From contig NC_135720.1 of assembly GCF_964656455.1 (NCBI RefSeq), forward strand, positions 53,780,598 to 53,844,597: a stretch of 64,000 bases of DNA, written 5' to 3'. A model generated the notes under the pieces. That model searched no databases and was not told the DNA's origin. It saw nothing but the letters and a program-made list of their open reading frames with translations. The DNA is from Halichoerus grypus (lineage: Eukaryota; Chordata; Mammalia; Carnivora; Phocidae). The position numbers and the translations under genes are program-made. Shown here piece after piece: positions 1 through 13,600 of this stretch; the stretch's first letter is position 1; every line of letters begins with the position of its first letter.

Positions 1-1368
1 AGGGTGACAGTGGTTAGAGATGGAGAAAAGTCATTAAATTTGGGGTTTGTTCTGGAGGTAGAATGGACAGAATCTATCACTAGATTGGCTATAAGGTTAG
101 GGTGAAAAAAGGACAGCTAGATGGATAGTGGTGCTTTATACTGTGATATGAAATAACTAGATGGAGAATAGGTTTGGGTTGGGGAACAAAGCCGTTGAGA
201 AGGTCAACTTTGAGGCTGAAAGTTTGAGATGTCTCTGAGACATTGATGTAGAGATACATTGCGTTAGGTATTGCTAGAGTTAAGTATTGCGGGTGTGTGT
301 CATAGATGGAGATGGCTTAATAAATTTGAAAGCTGCAGCTTCTGATTTCATACTCATTTACTTTCATAAGTACCATCTTTATTATTTCATCCTTAAGGAT
401 ATGACAGTTAATGTTCCCAGTGACGTAAGGCAGTGAAATGTGGAGCAATTCCATATATTCCTAATGTTTGGCAGTTCTTTATATCCGCTAGCCATTTTGT
501 GCTTTCCTTTCTACACACAGCTGAGTTAGTCATTTCCATTATTTTGCCTGCAATACAGGAAGGTGAATAAGTTCAATATAAAGCTGTGTGTGTGGCATTC
601 AAGAATCTACAACTTTGTGAGAAAGTTGCTTAAAGCAAATTTGTAACCTGCTTGAGCATTCAATTAAGTTTTACTGTGGAACAGATAGGCATTTTAGTCT
701 ATTATATTACATCTTTTAAATCAGTCTCCGTGTTCTACTTTCTGTAATTAAAAATAATGATGGAAACCTGAAAAGTTTATGTATTTGCGTTTTCATATAA
801 AGCTATACAGATACTTTGTTAGACTTCTGGAGAAAGATTGCTCATGAAATTACATGATTTAAATGAATAAGTAAATTTGGTAATAATTTGGATCATAGCC
901 TCTTACAGTTCTTTGGGTAGACTTGGCAGTGAACATCATGGTTAATAAAACTTGGTGAAAACATTTAGACAGTTATTTCATAATATGCTATACATTATCC
1001 TAACATAAGTTTATTGGAAAGAGTCCATTAATAACAGTGAATGGTTGTATATTCCAGAGTTCACCAGTGGTAGGGAATATATTTTGCATATGAGATACAG
1101 TGGATATATGTATAAATCTGTATAACTAGGTTGATTGATTAATAATTGAAAATGCTTTTAGTGAATTTTTAGTGTTATAGGAACACAAAGATTTAGTTTG
1201 TAATGTCCTTTTAATTTCAAACCATCTACAGTAAAATGACTGCTTTATCATATCTTTTATTTATATTTGATCCAGTTAAAAAACTTTCTTAAAATTTATA
1301 CCTCTTAACATACTGTCATTTTTTTCCTATAAAGTAGGTGTGGGAAGGTTTAAGAAGCTTTTCTTCCA

Positions 1369-1562
1369 GGGGCGCCCGGGTGGCTCAGTCGTTACGTGTC
1401 TGCCTTCAGCTCAGGTCATGGTCCCAGGGTCCTGGGATCGAGCCCCGCATCGGGCTCCCTGCTCAGCGGGAAGCCTGCTTCTCCCTCTCCCACTCCCCCT
1501 GCTTGTCTTCCCTCTCTCATTGTCTCTCTGTCAAAAAATAAATAAAATCTTTAAAAAAAAAA
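1369..1562 (+). mobile_element. CanSINE, sense
   Basis: tRNA-derived head (ggcgcccgggtggctcagtc), CT-rich body, aaataaaatctt tail. Perfect 17-bp duplication AAGAAGCTTTTCTTCCA at 1352-1368 and 1563-1579. Confidence 0.95.
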
Positions 1563-1875
1563 AAGAAGCTTTTCTTCCACTATATAGAGGAAATGCAAAC
1601 AAACATCTGTATCATAAATGATTTTCACTGTTGGAGTCATGGCCTGTCATTACTATTTAAATTTATAGCACAATTCCTCTTAAAAAATGAAAATTACACA
1701 CACGCAGGTTTATATGCATATGTAGTTTAACTTACTTTGTTTTTAAATGAATATTTTGTTTTGAAACTTAAGAAAGTCATCATTTTAAGAGAAGAGAAAA
1801 CCCCAGAAGTACTTACTTGCCTAATATTTTTGTTTTCTTTTGTCCATTAGCTCCTCATCACTTTTCTTAAGAGTA

Positions 1876-2047
1876 CTAGTTCTCAAAGTGTAGAGAGTTG
1901 GCTCAGAAGCATCAGCATGACCTAGGAACTGATTAGAAATGTACCCTAGACCAACTGAATCAGAAACTCTGGGGTCCCAGCAAAAGGTCCGAGCAACCTA
2001 TGGTTCCACAAGCCCTCCAGGTGATTGTGATGCACTAAAGTTAACTT
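1876..2047 (-). mobile_element. MER5A-like hAT-Charlie MITE
   Basis: Matches the remembered MER5A layout: tagttctcaaagtg near one end, aactgaatcagaaactctgg in the middle and caagccctccaggtgattgt near the other end. Non-autonomous DNA transposon, long inactive. Confidence 0.82.
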
Positions 2048-2059
2048 TAGTTTTCTGGA

Positions 2060-2304
2060 GCGGGATTTCTCAACGTTAGCAGTATAGATATTTTGGAGTG
2101 GATAATTCTTTGTTGTTGGGGCATTGGCAGGGAGGGAGCTACCTTATGCATTGTGGGGTGTTTGGCAGCATTCCTGGTCTTTCTACCCACTCACTAGATG
2201 CCAGTAGCACACTGCTCCCCACTGTCTATCATGACATTAAAAAATATCTCAGACATTGCAAAATATCCCCCCAGGGACAAAACTGACCCATTTGAGAACC
2301 ACTG
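2060..2304 (-). mobile_element. MER20-like hAT-Charlie MITE
   Basis: Ends ttctcaacg and ttgagaaccactgctc; internal ggataattctttgttgttgg and cactagatgccagtagcac blocks typical of MER20. It lies 12 bp after the MER5A-like element. Confidence 0.85.
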
Positions 2305-4640
2305 CTCTAGAGAGAAGTGATAATAGAGTTAATGGATAATACAGCTTCTCCTCGAGAGTAGCAGTGACCACTAATTGGATGCCCAATTTCTGTGCTTGGC
2401 ACTTTACATGAATCATCGTTGTCGTCAGAGCAGCCTTGCAACATATGTTTGAAGGTCTGTCGGCTGGGCCAGCCCATTTAGGAAGTTTCTCATCTGTTTG
2501 GCCGGCACAGCGCTTGAGCTTGGGTGTTCCGTTGTTACAGGGACTCATTTAGGGTGTATTTGGAACAAAAGGAGTTTGGCATATAAATGAATTAGAGTTA
2601 TTTTAACCAGCTAACTCTTCTTATCTGGAATCCTAGCCATGTGAACTTCTTATCGTAACACTTAGCCATAATTATTTCTGGATGGCGATTATTTTATATT
2701 TGCTGTAGTGACTATTAAATGACAATGAATCAATAGCATGCTGTCATTTCAGTGAGACTAATTGTGCTTACATTTTTCAAGTAACATGTGTCTTCTATGT
2801 TTTTCCTTTTTCCTCTTTTGCTTCCTTCCATCTCCCTCTCCAGCTCTCTGTGGGGCACTTGTTGTAGTTCTGCATATCTTAGCACTTCTTTCCCTCTCTC
2901 CTACCTCTCATTTAATTTGACCTAGTCTCCAACCCATTCCTTCATTATCTTTTCAGGGTCTGAATGGCCAGATATTTACATTTTAGTTGAACAGTTTGTA
3001 ATTAATGCCATCCAATGTGTTACCTATTCCCAGATACCTCTTTCATGCACTTTTTAACAAAGACCTAGAAATTATTTTATTGAAGATTTCAGAGTTTCGA
3101 GCCCCTTCTCCCCCACACTCCTACCCCCATCCCTGTGACATTCTGTTTACTCTGTCTCTGCCTGTGCAGACCAATTTTGATTAGTGGCTGTGGTAACGAG
3201 TTTTGGATGTCAGAATTCTGTGTATTAATGATTTAGTCCTTTCTTGAACCAAAGAAGTGAGTATGGCTCTATAGCAGTGCTAATTTCTTATTATTCATGG
3301 CATGTCTCTTCTCTTTTATCACTTTAGGAACTGTAAAAGATTCAGAAATTCTTCTGTGTGAAAATCACATTTAAATACTATTAAACTATACCAGTGTTTT
3401 GACTAGCATTCAGAGAGTTGCAAGATTTTAACCCCAAAACTAGAAAAGAAATCGCTCATAAAAAATCGAGTGCAAAATAAATTTTTTCATCTAAGATGCA
3501 GTGTGTTCAGTCACGTCTTGATTATCATCTTCAAAGTGGTTTTCTACATAAGCATTACTTGCCACAGGGTCCCTTTAGGATCCAAGCTATCCTTTTTTTG
3601 ACATCTAGTTTCTTTCTTTCTTTCCCAGTGGAAGGATATCAATAAAATATCCCCAACAGCATTTTTAATTGCAGTTAATTTCATAAAAGATTTAGCCAAA
3701 AAGACTTCATTTTAAATTACTATAAGCCACACTGAAAGCTAAACGTCCGAGATTTTGTGGCTCTTTTTCTTAAGCTAGCTTCTTAGTTTTAAATATACTA
3801 CTTGGATTTTTTTCCTACAGGTATTATGGTATTAACCTGCATTGACTTTCCAGGTATTTTAAGGTGAAATTACTTTTATGTAGGATTGTAAAACTCTATG
3901 AAAGCATCTTTTACATATTTTTTGCAAGATAAAAAGTATTGATATTTGTCCACTGAAAATATAAGGAAGGGGTGGAAGAGAGGACAATCAGTGGAAATCT
4001 AATATCTAGGAAGTAGGAAGAGAAGACCATTCCATAGCCTTTTTGAATTAAGGGGAAAGGCTTTACATTTACAAGTTTTGTCACCAATATTTTTATAACT
4101 TATTTTTAGGTGTTATTACACTCAAAAGAATACTCTGTGGGATTTAGATATTTGATTTATAAATCAGTAAGTTGAAAAACACTGGTAGAATAATTTCAAA
4201 TATTAGTAATATTCTCAGTTTGACCCTTAGGATTCTTAGAAATGTGATTAATTTTTTTTTACCTTGTAGGATACATTGTGTATATCACTTATCACTAAAA
4301 GCTACTGAATACATTTAAAATAATAGTATTTAGTCCAAAATGAACTCATTATAGGAAATAATAAAATGTAATATATAAAATGTTGGGTGGGCCCTATTTT
4401 TTGTGGTACGTATATAATTTTAAGAATCAACCTTGTTTTGGTAATGAGTTTAAATAAATTAATTTTGCAGTAAATGCCACCTGAATAATCCTTTTAGCTA
4501 AAAATTGAACTATGATTGAATTTTCCAGTTTCGGTCGTCATTGTCATCTTCTTTTAGGAGGTAGTTCCTAACTGAGTGATGTTTTCCATTGGTTATCACA
4601 GTGCATTTCTGCTTGTTCTCATTGAAAAATTGTGCCTTAG

Positions 4641-4839
4641 GGGCGCCTGGGTGGCTCAGTCGTTAAGCGTCTGCCTTCGGCTCAGGTCATGATCCCAGGG
4701 TCCTGGGATCGAGCCCCACATCGGGCTCCCTGCTCAGCAGGAAGCCTGCTTCTCCCTCTCCCGCTCCCCCTGCTTATGTTCCCTCTCTCGCTGTGTCTCT
4801 AATCTGTCAAATAAATAAAATCTTAAAAAGAAAAAAAAA
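4641..4839 (+). mobile_element. CanSINE, sense
   Basis: Complete element with A-rich tail. Perfect 17-bp duplication GAAAAATTGTGCCTTAG at 4624-4640 and 4840-4856. Confidence 0.95.
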
Positions 4840-5169
4840 GAAAAATTGTGCCTTAGATGAACGTGCTGAGGCAAATAGTATTTATTTTTGCAGCACCCAC
4901 TGCTAAGTGTTCAGTTTCGTCATCTGCAACTGTGAAAGGAGACAAGATTTGTTAAACTATTATGCCTGACACTACCGTGAATTTTGAAGTCCAGAACTCT
5001 GGACTTTTTGAAAATATGAACATTCCATTCATTATTAGTTTCCCAGATTCCTGTTAATTATAGGTTATTGAATTGACTTGGAGTTTTACCAAGCAAGCAG
5101 TGTTTTTATTCATAGAAATAAAATTGAAAGTTTCCCGTAATATGGATTATGGTATTGTATCCCTGATAC

Positions 5170-5310
5170 AACTGGCCTGATGATGTCAGGTAAATAATTT
5201 ACCTGCTTTGAACCTCCGTTTCCTCCTGTGTAAAATGAGGATAACTATCCAGTAAGTTGCTATGAAAATCAAACAATATGAAACCCATATAGAGTTTTAA
5301 AAATAGCTAA
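5170..5310 (-). repeat. MIR, antisense
   Basis: gaacctccgtttcctcctgtgtaaaatgaggataac is the MIR core in reverse orientation. Confidence 0.78.
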
Positions 5311-5959
5311 ATTCTGTACAAGTATGTTTTTACTAATAAAACCCACCTCCGAGGTTTTACTATAATCAGAACCCACAACTTTTCACTCTAGCTTCACTTC
5401 AGTGTATTTTTTTGTTTAATACCACTTCTTTACCAGCCTAACTTCTAACATGCTTTTTACTTAAGCATCTATCACTTGGTTATCTGCCATTTGAAGAGAT
5501 GGGGGTGGGGTGGAGAGGGCTTGAACCATTAAGCACTCACTGCCAGTGCAAGATAAAGGACAAATCAGACCGAAATTAGAAATTGTGGTAATTTTATGTA
5601 TGTCAGTCTGCTTCTCCAGCTACATATTAAGTGAAGGAAAGAACCTATTGTGTACTTGTTTTATTTTGTTTTAATTTAAAATTCTCTACAGCTCCCAGTA
5701 CTTAATTAGGTACATAAAATGGAGCAGATAGTTTGATAGATTTAACTCTATGCAGATCCTACAAAGTAAAAACTTGTTTGAGCACACCATTCCTTCTGTC
5801 AACTGATTTACCCTTTCTTTCCTCTTCCTTCCCTAAAATTGGAGATTCGTAGTATGAACCATTTGCAATGGGGAACTTTTTGTAAAGGGAGATATTTTTC
5901 ATGTACTTACCATGGAGAGGTTAGATGGATTTGAAATAGAAGAGAATTTATCTGGAATT

Positions 5960-6346
5960 ATATTACATTTACTAAAGTCTTGTGATGTCCTAGGCCTGGA
6001 TATTTTTATATGTGTTGTCTCAGTAATTTCTCACATGAATTAGATAAACATTATCAACTTTGAAAACAAGGAAATGAGGGTGCCTGGGTGGCTCAGTCGT
6101 TAAGCGTCTGCCTTCGGCTCAGGTCATGATCCCAGGGTCCTGGGATCGAGTCCCACATCGGGCTCCCTGCTCGGCAAGAAGCCTGCTTCTCCCTCTCCCA
6201 TTCCCCCTGCTTGTGTTCCTGCTCTTGCTATCTCTCTCTCTGTCAAATAAATAAAATCTTAAAAAAAAAAAAGGAAACAAGGAAATGAGCTCACAGAGCT
6301 AGTAAGAGATGGGACAAGGATTTGAACTTAGATCTCTGATTTTAAA
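5960..6346 (+). repeat. MIR, split by a CanSINE
   Basis: tgtgttgtctcagtaatttc, then gaaatgagctcacagagctagtaag and gatttgaacttagatct: MIR core and 3' part with the SINE 6079-6272 between. Confidence 0.8.
6079..6272 (+). mobile_element. CanSINE, sense, inside a MIR
   Basis: Complete element splitting an older MIR. 15-bp duplication AAACAAGGAAATGAG at 6064-6078 and 6275-6289. Confidence 0.95.
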
Positions 6347-6358
6347 GTGGTTGTGTTT

Positions 6359-6556
6359 GGGGCGCCTGGGTTGCTCAGTCATTAAGCCTCTGCCTTCGGC
6401 TCAGGTCATGATCCCAGAGTCCTAGGATCAAGCCCGGCATGGGGCTCCCTGCTCAGCGGGAAGCCTGCTTCTCTCTCTCCCACTACCCCTGCTTGTGTTC
6501 CCTCTCTCACTGTGTCTTTCTGTCAAATAAATAAATAAAATCTTTAAAAAAAAAAA
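6359..6556 (+). mobile_element. CanSINE, sense
   Basis: Complete element only about 70 bp after the previous one. Duplication TGGTTGTGTTT at 6348-6358 and 6557-6567. Confidence 0.94.
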
Positions 6557-6576
6557 TGGTTGTGTTTTCCATTACA

Positions 6577-6735
6577 TCTGGGAGTTATTAACTCTGGCTA
6601 CATATTAGAATCATCTGGAAGTTTCTAAAAAGTACAGTTGCCAGGGCATCTGAAATAATTGGTATGGAGTGGGTCCCTGACGTTTGTCGTTTTGTAAACT
6701 CAGGTGATCCAAGTGAGCAGCTAAAGCTGAGGAAT
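6577..6735. mobile_element. hAT-Charlie MITE remnant (MER5-like)
   Basis: ttaactctggctacatattagaatcatctgg and caggtgatccaag resemble the two halves of a Charlie-type MITE. Subfamily not certain. Confidence 0.6.
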
Positions 6736-6784
6736 GTTGCACTGCACATGGTGTCTCCTGACCACTGGTGCCTCCCGCATTTCT

Positions 6785-6800
6785 CCCCCCCCCCCCCCCC
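6785..6800 (+). repeat. C16 homopolymer
   Basis: Sixteen consecutive C in unique intron, flanked by ttct and gttt. Likely length-variable. Confidence 0.95.
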
Positions 6801-7281
6801 GTTTCTAAAGCTTTCGTTATTTGTCAGTGAGTATTAACGGGATTTTCTCATCAAAAGCATGCAGGGTTTGTATTAGAATAAAGACAGAATATCCTGCATA
6901 GTAAACATTGCAAAGATACAGTGAATATAATGGACTATCTTTTTTTTTTTCTGTCAGTCTTTCAAAAATTAAAATAGATTTTTGTTTTTGTCTTAGGATT
7001 CTGGTGGGCTCTCTGAAGTGAAAATGAGCTTGATTACTTGTTGAATTTGTTTCTGGTCCTCTGACTTTAGGAAAGTAATAAACTGTAATTTAGTCTTAAG
7101 AGGAAAAACATTTTCTCAATTTATAGTAGCTTTGAAAGGTAATAAATCAGATTATTGGTTATAAATCTATAGGTGATTTACACAGGGAAGCATTCAGTTA
7201 ATTAGTCTTGGCCTACCACGGTGCTACAGCTCTGTAAATCTCTATTTGGGAAACAAGCTACTTTAAAGATTGTCTTTTAGA

Positions 7282-7486
7282 GGGGCACCTGGGTGGCTCA
7301 GTCGTTAAGCGTCTGCCTTCGGCTCAGGTCATGATCCCAGCGTCCTGGGATCGAGCCCCACATCGGGCTCTCTGCTCCGCGGGAAGCCTGCTTCTCTCTC
7401 TCCCACTCCCCCTGCTTGTGTTCCCTCTCTCGCTGTGTCTCTCTCTGTCAAATAAATAAATAAAATCTTTAAAAAAAAAAAAAAAT
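7282..7486 (+). mobile_element. CanSINE, sense
   Basis: Complete element. Perfect 17-bp duplication AAAGATTGTCTTTTAGA at 7265-7281 and 7487-7503. Confidence 0.95.
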
Positions 7487-8580
7487 AAAGATTGTCTTTT
7501 AGATTAAATGAAGACTTAATTATAATTGAAGATCATTCTTTTTTTTAATTTTAACATGAGCACATAGAATAGTTGTTTTTTTAGCATCATGACATTTTTG
7601 AATTTTGAGGCCCTTTTATGTAGTTATTGGCCCAATTTGAAATAAACTTTTCTTAATTGGCTGGGATACAGTTACTGAATTCTATGTAAAAATAAAGTCA
7701 ATTACTGGGATTGACTGTTGGAATACATTAAGAGATGTTATAACTTGCAGTTATGGTTTATTGTGATGTTGAAATTAAAATTTACGGTCTGCTTTTTCAA
7801 ATTCCAGTTAAGATTAGTTTTCTTTAAGTTTCCAGCAATGTTTTTTAAACCATTTATGAAGTAACTGGTTTTTACTGGCTCTGTGTATAGACCTGTGCTG
7901 TAAAGTATAACAGTTTTGAGCCTCTCATCTTCCCAGATCAACAAGAAACCTCATTTTTTTTTTCCCACCATGCTTATCCCCTCTGTTGTAATATTTTAAG
8001 ATATGTTAGGAGAGGGAGGGGTTGAGAAGGAATTGTTATTAGATCTTAAAGATAGTAGAGATAGAACTCAGATGAGCCTGCCAAGACTTGAGGACTCAGA
8101 TGTTGACCTAGGTGTTCTTGGGCCACCATTCCTGCTCCCACCACCATTTCACCATTTCATTTCCCCATTTCTGGAGATTAATGCAATCAAAATTGATGGA
8201 AGGTAAATGTAACTAAATTGTTTCCACAGCATGAGAAGATAGGGCTTATATGGTAGTTGAAATGGTTGGAGGAAGCAGAAGGGGATATGAAGGGAATTTG
8301 GTATTGTAAAGTGTTGCAGCTGGATTGTATTATGGCTCTCAGTCTTCCCACCTGGTTAACAAAGGCCACTCAGTTGCATAACTCCAGGAGGCAGCATTCA
8401 CACAGAATTTGATGTGAGTGGTGCAAGCTCTCTGGCCCTGAGCCAGACTGAACGCTCCAGCAGTCTTCTGATGATGAGGTTTTGGCAGAACCACTTTCCC
8501 ATACTGGTTTTGACAGTTCACTTACCTTGTTGCTGAATCTTCCCAGTGTCTTCTTTTGTTGACTCTGAGGCAGCCTAAGA

Positions 8581-8830
8581 TCACTTATGTAATACTTACT
8601 TTGTGCCAGATACTGTTGTATTTTGCATGTATTAACTAATTTATTTCTTCCAATGACTTTATGAATATGTACTATTAATATCTTCATTTTACAGGCAGTT
8701 CCATTTATAGGAAATTGGGACACAAAGTTTAAAAGTATGTTGCTCAAACTCCGGCGGCTATTAAATGGCAAAGCTAGGAAGCAGACGAAGGCAGTGTGGC
8801 TCCAGAGTGTCTGTTTTTTCCCACCATGCC
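8581..8830 (+). repeat. MIR, sense
   Basis: actttgtgccagatactg, atcttcattttacaggcag, caaagctaggaagcaga: full-length diverged MIR. The minus-strand open frames across it are incidental. Confidence 0.82.
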
Positions 8831-8884
8831 ATGCTACATTTGGAATTCCTTCTTTTTGTTGTTCCCCATTTCCCTAAATCAGTC

Positions 8885-9330
8885 AGTCATATCGTTATTT
8901 AGTCGCTTAAACATTGATTGAGCATCTACTTTGTGCCAGGAACTTTCTAGGACTGAAGACAAAGGCCTTGCCCTCGTGGAACTATATTTAGTTGGGGGAG
9001 AGAGACAAGAAATAATTAGACACGTGAGTTGGGTAATTTCAAAATTCAATTTCAAAAATGTCTAGATAGAAAATAGAACAATGCCTCACTTTGAATTGAG
9101 GAGATCTTCTCTGAGGAGGTGGTGCTACTTCTATTGGGACTTGAATGATCAGAAAGCAGCAGCTTTGTGAAGATAAGAAAAGCAAGGATTCCAAGCTATG
9201 ATATAGGAACAAGTTTGGTGTTTTCTAGGGACAGAAAAGAAAAATCATATGACTTGGAGCTTAGTAAGTAAACAGATTGATGGGCAGTGAGATCTCAGAG
9301 GACTTCAGGAGCACCTGCGTTTCCAGGGGG
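8885..9330 (+). repeat. Ancient unclassified interspersed repeat-like stretch
   Basis: gattgagcatctactttgtgccaggaac, gccttgccctcgtggaactata, ctgaggaggtggtgctact and gggacttgaatgatcagaaag occur in an order I associate with an old mammalian repeat. Similar order is seen at 29085-29530, parts at 1-330 and 62095-62300. I cannot name the family from memory. Confidence 0.45.
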
Positions 9331-12300
9331 TAAGAGGGAAAGACCTTTTGGTTCACATGCAGTTTGGGCAGGGAGCAGTCCTCCCCCGTTGCAGGCAATA
9401 AGAAAGTGAGTGCAGTGGATTTTTAAGTAATGATTCTAGTACTTCTAAAACCATATTGTTAAAGTACATCATAAAGCATTATTCCATGGCCCATTAGAAA
9501 CGTGTGGAAAATCACTCATTAATGGTACAATTTGATTTACGTTTTATAAGACCATTCTGAATGCTCTGTAGCAGGGATACATGTGGAAGGACAGAGTCCA
9601 ATTAGGTTGTCACCGTGGTTCAGTGCTTATGAAAAGTTGTGGCAGTGAATACAGAGAGAATAAATTACACCCTAAATATGTATTTATATTGATTACTTTC
9701 CTTAATGTCAGTTTTCCAGACGGTAGCACTTCTATTGTAGGGCAAAGGAGTAAATGTCATCGCTCAGTTTATTATGAGACAGTTGGTAGCCCAGGTTGAA
9801 ATTTTCCTGAGATCCAGGTTTTATTACTCTTTTGATTCATTCAAACAACAAATTCCCCCAGGGTACAATCCTCCTGCCAAGATGAATGTTTATGTTCGGG
9901 ATTAGCCTTCTTCAGGACTGGCACTCCTCTCAGCCTTAATGTGGAGTCCAGCCCTTTGGTCTTGCCTTCTTCTACCTTCATGATGAATTCTCAGGGGCCC
10001 TGAAGCTTTCCCAAGGCTTCTTTGCTTTGGTAAGGGCCTCCCCACTGATATAGCTCAGGAACTTTAAACCTCAAAAAGAAGGGCTCGTAGAGACGCGTGG
10101 GTGTAGTTTGTTGAGCAGCATCCAAGCACCAGTGGGTGTGTTGCTACAGAGAGAATGCTCCGTGCCGTGGCTCAGCTAAACACCCTATTAACCTAGGATT
10201 CTCTTAATTTGACTTGACTTAGAAGACAAATGAGTTTGAAGATACAGGTCGCCTATTTAACGCACCTGTGTTTGGCAACCTACCAAGTTATTCATTTTTT
10301 TGTTTTGTTTTGCTTTACAAAGATGTTTACGTATTACATATGAAGAAAGTAATTCAAATAGATTTCTACTTGGATATACTTTCTGTTACATATTTTGAAA
10401 GCCTCTGGTCAAAACACTACATATATTACAAGGCCAATTGTAGTACTGATTCGAATAATACTGTTGATAAATGCAAAATTTTCTGAAGCTGTGATTTTCA
10501 ACTATTTGCTTTTCTCTTCAAAGAAAAGCTTCAAGTCTATGTTTTATGTGCTGACACTTATTCGGGATGCTGTAAATATGTTTTTTTTTTTACATCACAG
10601 ATGTTAAAAGACTAGGAAGTGGATTGAGCATGCATGTGGAGGCTGCCTCCTTTCCTATAGTTTGAGGGTCTCAGCCAGCAATGCCACATTGCTGAACTGA
10701 AGCTAAACAGCAGTCCCTGTAGTCCCTTAGATGTCCTCCATGTCTCCTGGGGAGCTTTTAGACACATGTATTGTTTGTGACATTAGAATGTTAAAATTTA
10801 TTTTGCCTTGAGTTTGCCACTCATAAGGCTTAAGTGGAAGAACAGATGCATTGTTTAAAATGGCCACTTTTTTCTTGCAGTTTTTTCCATGTGAGGAAAA
10901 AAGAAAACTTTATTTCTTAAGCTTCTTTGGGAGATTTTGATTTTTAAAAATGTTTTTTCCTGAATTTTTAAAAATTTCCAAGACCAATATAGAAGCTTAA
11001 TTCAGCAATGAGAGAGAAAAGTTGGTGACCACCAGGATCTTGAGGAATTCTATTTTTAATATCTTTATTACAAAAATAGATTCACTTTCTATAAGGCAGT
11101 CCTTCAGTTGTGTGATTCTTAATTTTGTAGCCTTCCTAAATGAATAAGCTAAGTTTAAAAAACAGAAACCAACTTATTAGTCATATGGTTAATAGCTCTG
11201 GCAAGAAGGATATAAGTTACCTTCCCTTCTCCAGTTCTTTGAATAAACTAAGTGACCGATAGTTTTAATTTTCTCCGACTTAGTTGTTTTGTTTTAGATT
11301 TAGAACTAAGTTAACCTGAAAGTTCTTGAAATTGATGTATATTTACTTACAATTATAGTTTAAAAAACGAACAGATAAAGACCATTATGCTTCTTTTACT
11401 TGTAGGTATTGCTTTTATGACTGATAATTTTTATGACTTAATTATAATAACTAATAGCATAGTTATATTCAAAGTATTCCTTGGTAACAAGTTAGTATGT
11501 TCTTGATTCATCAATATGTAGGAAGGTAGTAATGCATCCTAACTCCAATTTTATTTTAGTTATTGACTAGGAGATAGGAGAAATACTGATACTACAGAAT
11601 TCAGTGTGAAAGGTGATTGGTTATACACTCAATCTCAGGACTGCTTTTTTTTTAGTTCCTTCTACTTGTGTCTTGTTAATAACATTGACTTATAAAAGCT
11701 AGATTATTCTTGGTTGGAATGTCTTTAGTATTATTGAGGAAATACCTATTTTATATAAGAACATCTAGTTTTATAAGAAGAGTGAAAGCTACTATTAATT
11801 AATACATATCTTTTATTATGTCTTTATTCCTTTTAAACATAGTTGTATCAGACTGGGTCCAGTCAGGAGGTAGAAATCAAACAGAGGGTTAAACAGGGTA
11901 AGTTCCATATGAAGAATTATTAAACTCTGATGAAAGAGTGACTATAAGATATAAGAAAACTGCCTATGGTACTCTAGGGCGAAGGGAGGAAAGTCACACT
12001 TACAAGGATCCTCTAGCCAAGACTGGATTTAGAACTTGTGGGGGGAGATATAGTTCAATCCACTGGATTAGTAGAGAAATTCACTCTTCTGCCCAGACTG
12101 GAGCTGGTCTGCAGTCACCAGGCAGTCAGGACAACTGGAGTGCAGGCCACTAGCAACAAGTGGTCTGGGCATGCAGAGGGAGTGGCAGTTGTATGGGAAG
12201 CAGCAAGTAAGCCACCCTGTGGGCCTCCAGAGGAAATCAGGGGCTGACAGGGTCTAGGGGTTTCAGTGTGCCTATACAAGCAGGAAGCTCTTTCTCCTTG

Positions 12301-12362
12301 CAGTGTCCTTCTAGCCCTCTACTGAGAAAGCTTAATGTGGTTGTAAGAATAGAAATGCTTCA

Positions 12363-12550
12363 GGGGCGCCTAGGTGGCTCAGTCGGTTAAGCATCTGACT
12401 CTTGGTTTTGGCTCAGGTCATGATGTCAGGGTCATGAGATTGAGCCCTGCGTTGATGGAGCCTGCTTAAGATTCTTTCTCTCCCTCTGCCCCCCCATCCC
12501 CCGCTCACGCGTGTGGGCTCACGCATGTGGGCACCCGCGCAGAAAGAAAA
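12363..12550 (+). mobile_element. CanSINE, sense, older subtype
   Basis: Head taggtggctcagtcggttaagcatctgact, with a GC-rich 3' part (cacgcgtgtgggctcacgc) in place of the usual CT tract. Duplication AATGCTTCA at 12354-12362 and 12553-12561. Confidence 0.88.
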
Positions 12551-12751
12551 GGAATGCTTCAATTGTGTCTGTTATGGCAGGACATATGTTAAAGGGTCAT
12601 TTTGAAGCTTAGAGTCATTAAATGATAATGGGCACAATAATGTTCCTTTTTCCAGTTTATTTTTTTGCCATATAGGTATGTAAAAACTTTTGACTAATTG
12701 CCTTTCTGTACTTTTTATTGTTTGTGTTTGCTTTCCTTCCTACTGACATTT

Positions 12752-12923
12752 TGGGTCAGATAATTCTTGGTTGTGGGGAACTGTCCTGTGCATTGTAGTA
12801 TGTTTAGCATCACCCCTGACCTCTACTCACTAGATACTAGTATCACACATAAACAGTTGTGACAGCCAAAAATGTCTCCAGACCCACTGGTGAGCAAAAG
12901 TCTCTCCTGGTTAAGAACCACTG
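12752..12923 (-). mobile_element. MER20-like hAT-Charlie MITE
   Basis: Contains ataattcttggttgtgg, ctgtcctgtgcattgtagta, gacagccaaaaatgtctcc and ttaagaaccactg in MER20 order. Second copy of the family in intron 5. Confidence 0.85.
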
Positions 12924-13459
12924 TTTTTTATTAAAAAGCACTCTGTTAAAAACAATCTAGATCTCTCTTGTAATAAAGGTTTACTTGTGGTTTTTAGCAA
13001 ATGCTATTTTAATAAAAGAGGGTATCTTAGATAATTATAAAGTTTTGTTTTTGGAACAGGTATTAGAAACTAATTGAACCTCTGTATTTCATCTGTAAGT
13101 GAATTTTCAATTGATTTGTTTCTAGTCATGTAGCTATTTAGTTGCATACCTAGGATTGGAACCCAAAATGTTTTCAAAAAAAGGTTATATATGTAGTATT
13201 TTCTTGTTTGTTCTTTGATTTAAGAGCGTATGTTATGCATGCACCTTGGTAGGTGCTAGAGATTTGATGATGAGGCAGTGAGTAAAATTTCAGGTTATCA
13301 TGAAGAATCATTTTATTTAGCTATCACACTCTTGCTTGATACTTGGTGATAGAAAGATACTTTTTAAAAAGCATTGAAAGAATATTTGATTCATATATGG
13401 AAGGACTGTGGTTAAAGGAGCTACTCTTAGCATTAAGATGCAGTTTTGTGGTTGCAACT

Positions 13460-13600
13460 GTTGAAACGGTTGTGGGCTTTGAATCAGAAGACTGAGAGTC
13501 TGGTCTTAGTTCTTCATGAAACTCATAACAACCTAGGCCTTCATTATCATCTGTGAAATTACATTAGACTACCTGGATTCTGAGTTACCTATCCTACCAG
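13460..13600 (-). repeat. MIR, antisense
   Basis: gctttgaatcagaagactgag and ccttcattatcatctgtgaaatt are a reverse MIR. Confidence 0.6.

Noticed and set aside
1369..1440. tRNA-gene-like head of the CanSINEs
   Set aside because: The heads derive from a tRNA and keep A/B-box-like sequence, but none folds as an intact tRNA in the way a gene would, and all continue into SINE bodies.
1338..1621. Plus-strand frames of 67 and 93 codons
   Set aside because: They lie in a CanSINE and its duplication. The same peptide pattern (GSWDRAPHRAPCSAGSLLLP) recurs at 17010, 31558 and 56319, each time in a SINE.
2249..2548. Minus-strand 99-codon frame
   Set aside because: It starts in unique intron and ends in a MER20-like element, with no recognisable domain.
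8370..8771. Minus-strand 133-codon frame
   Set aside because: Its larger part is an antisense MIR; the rest shows no protein features.
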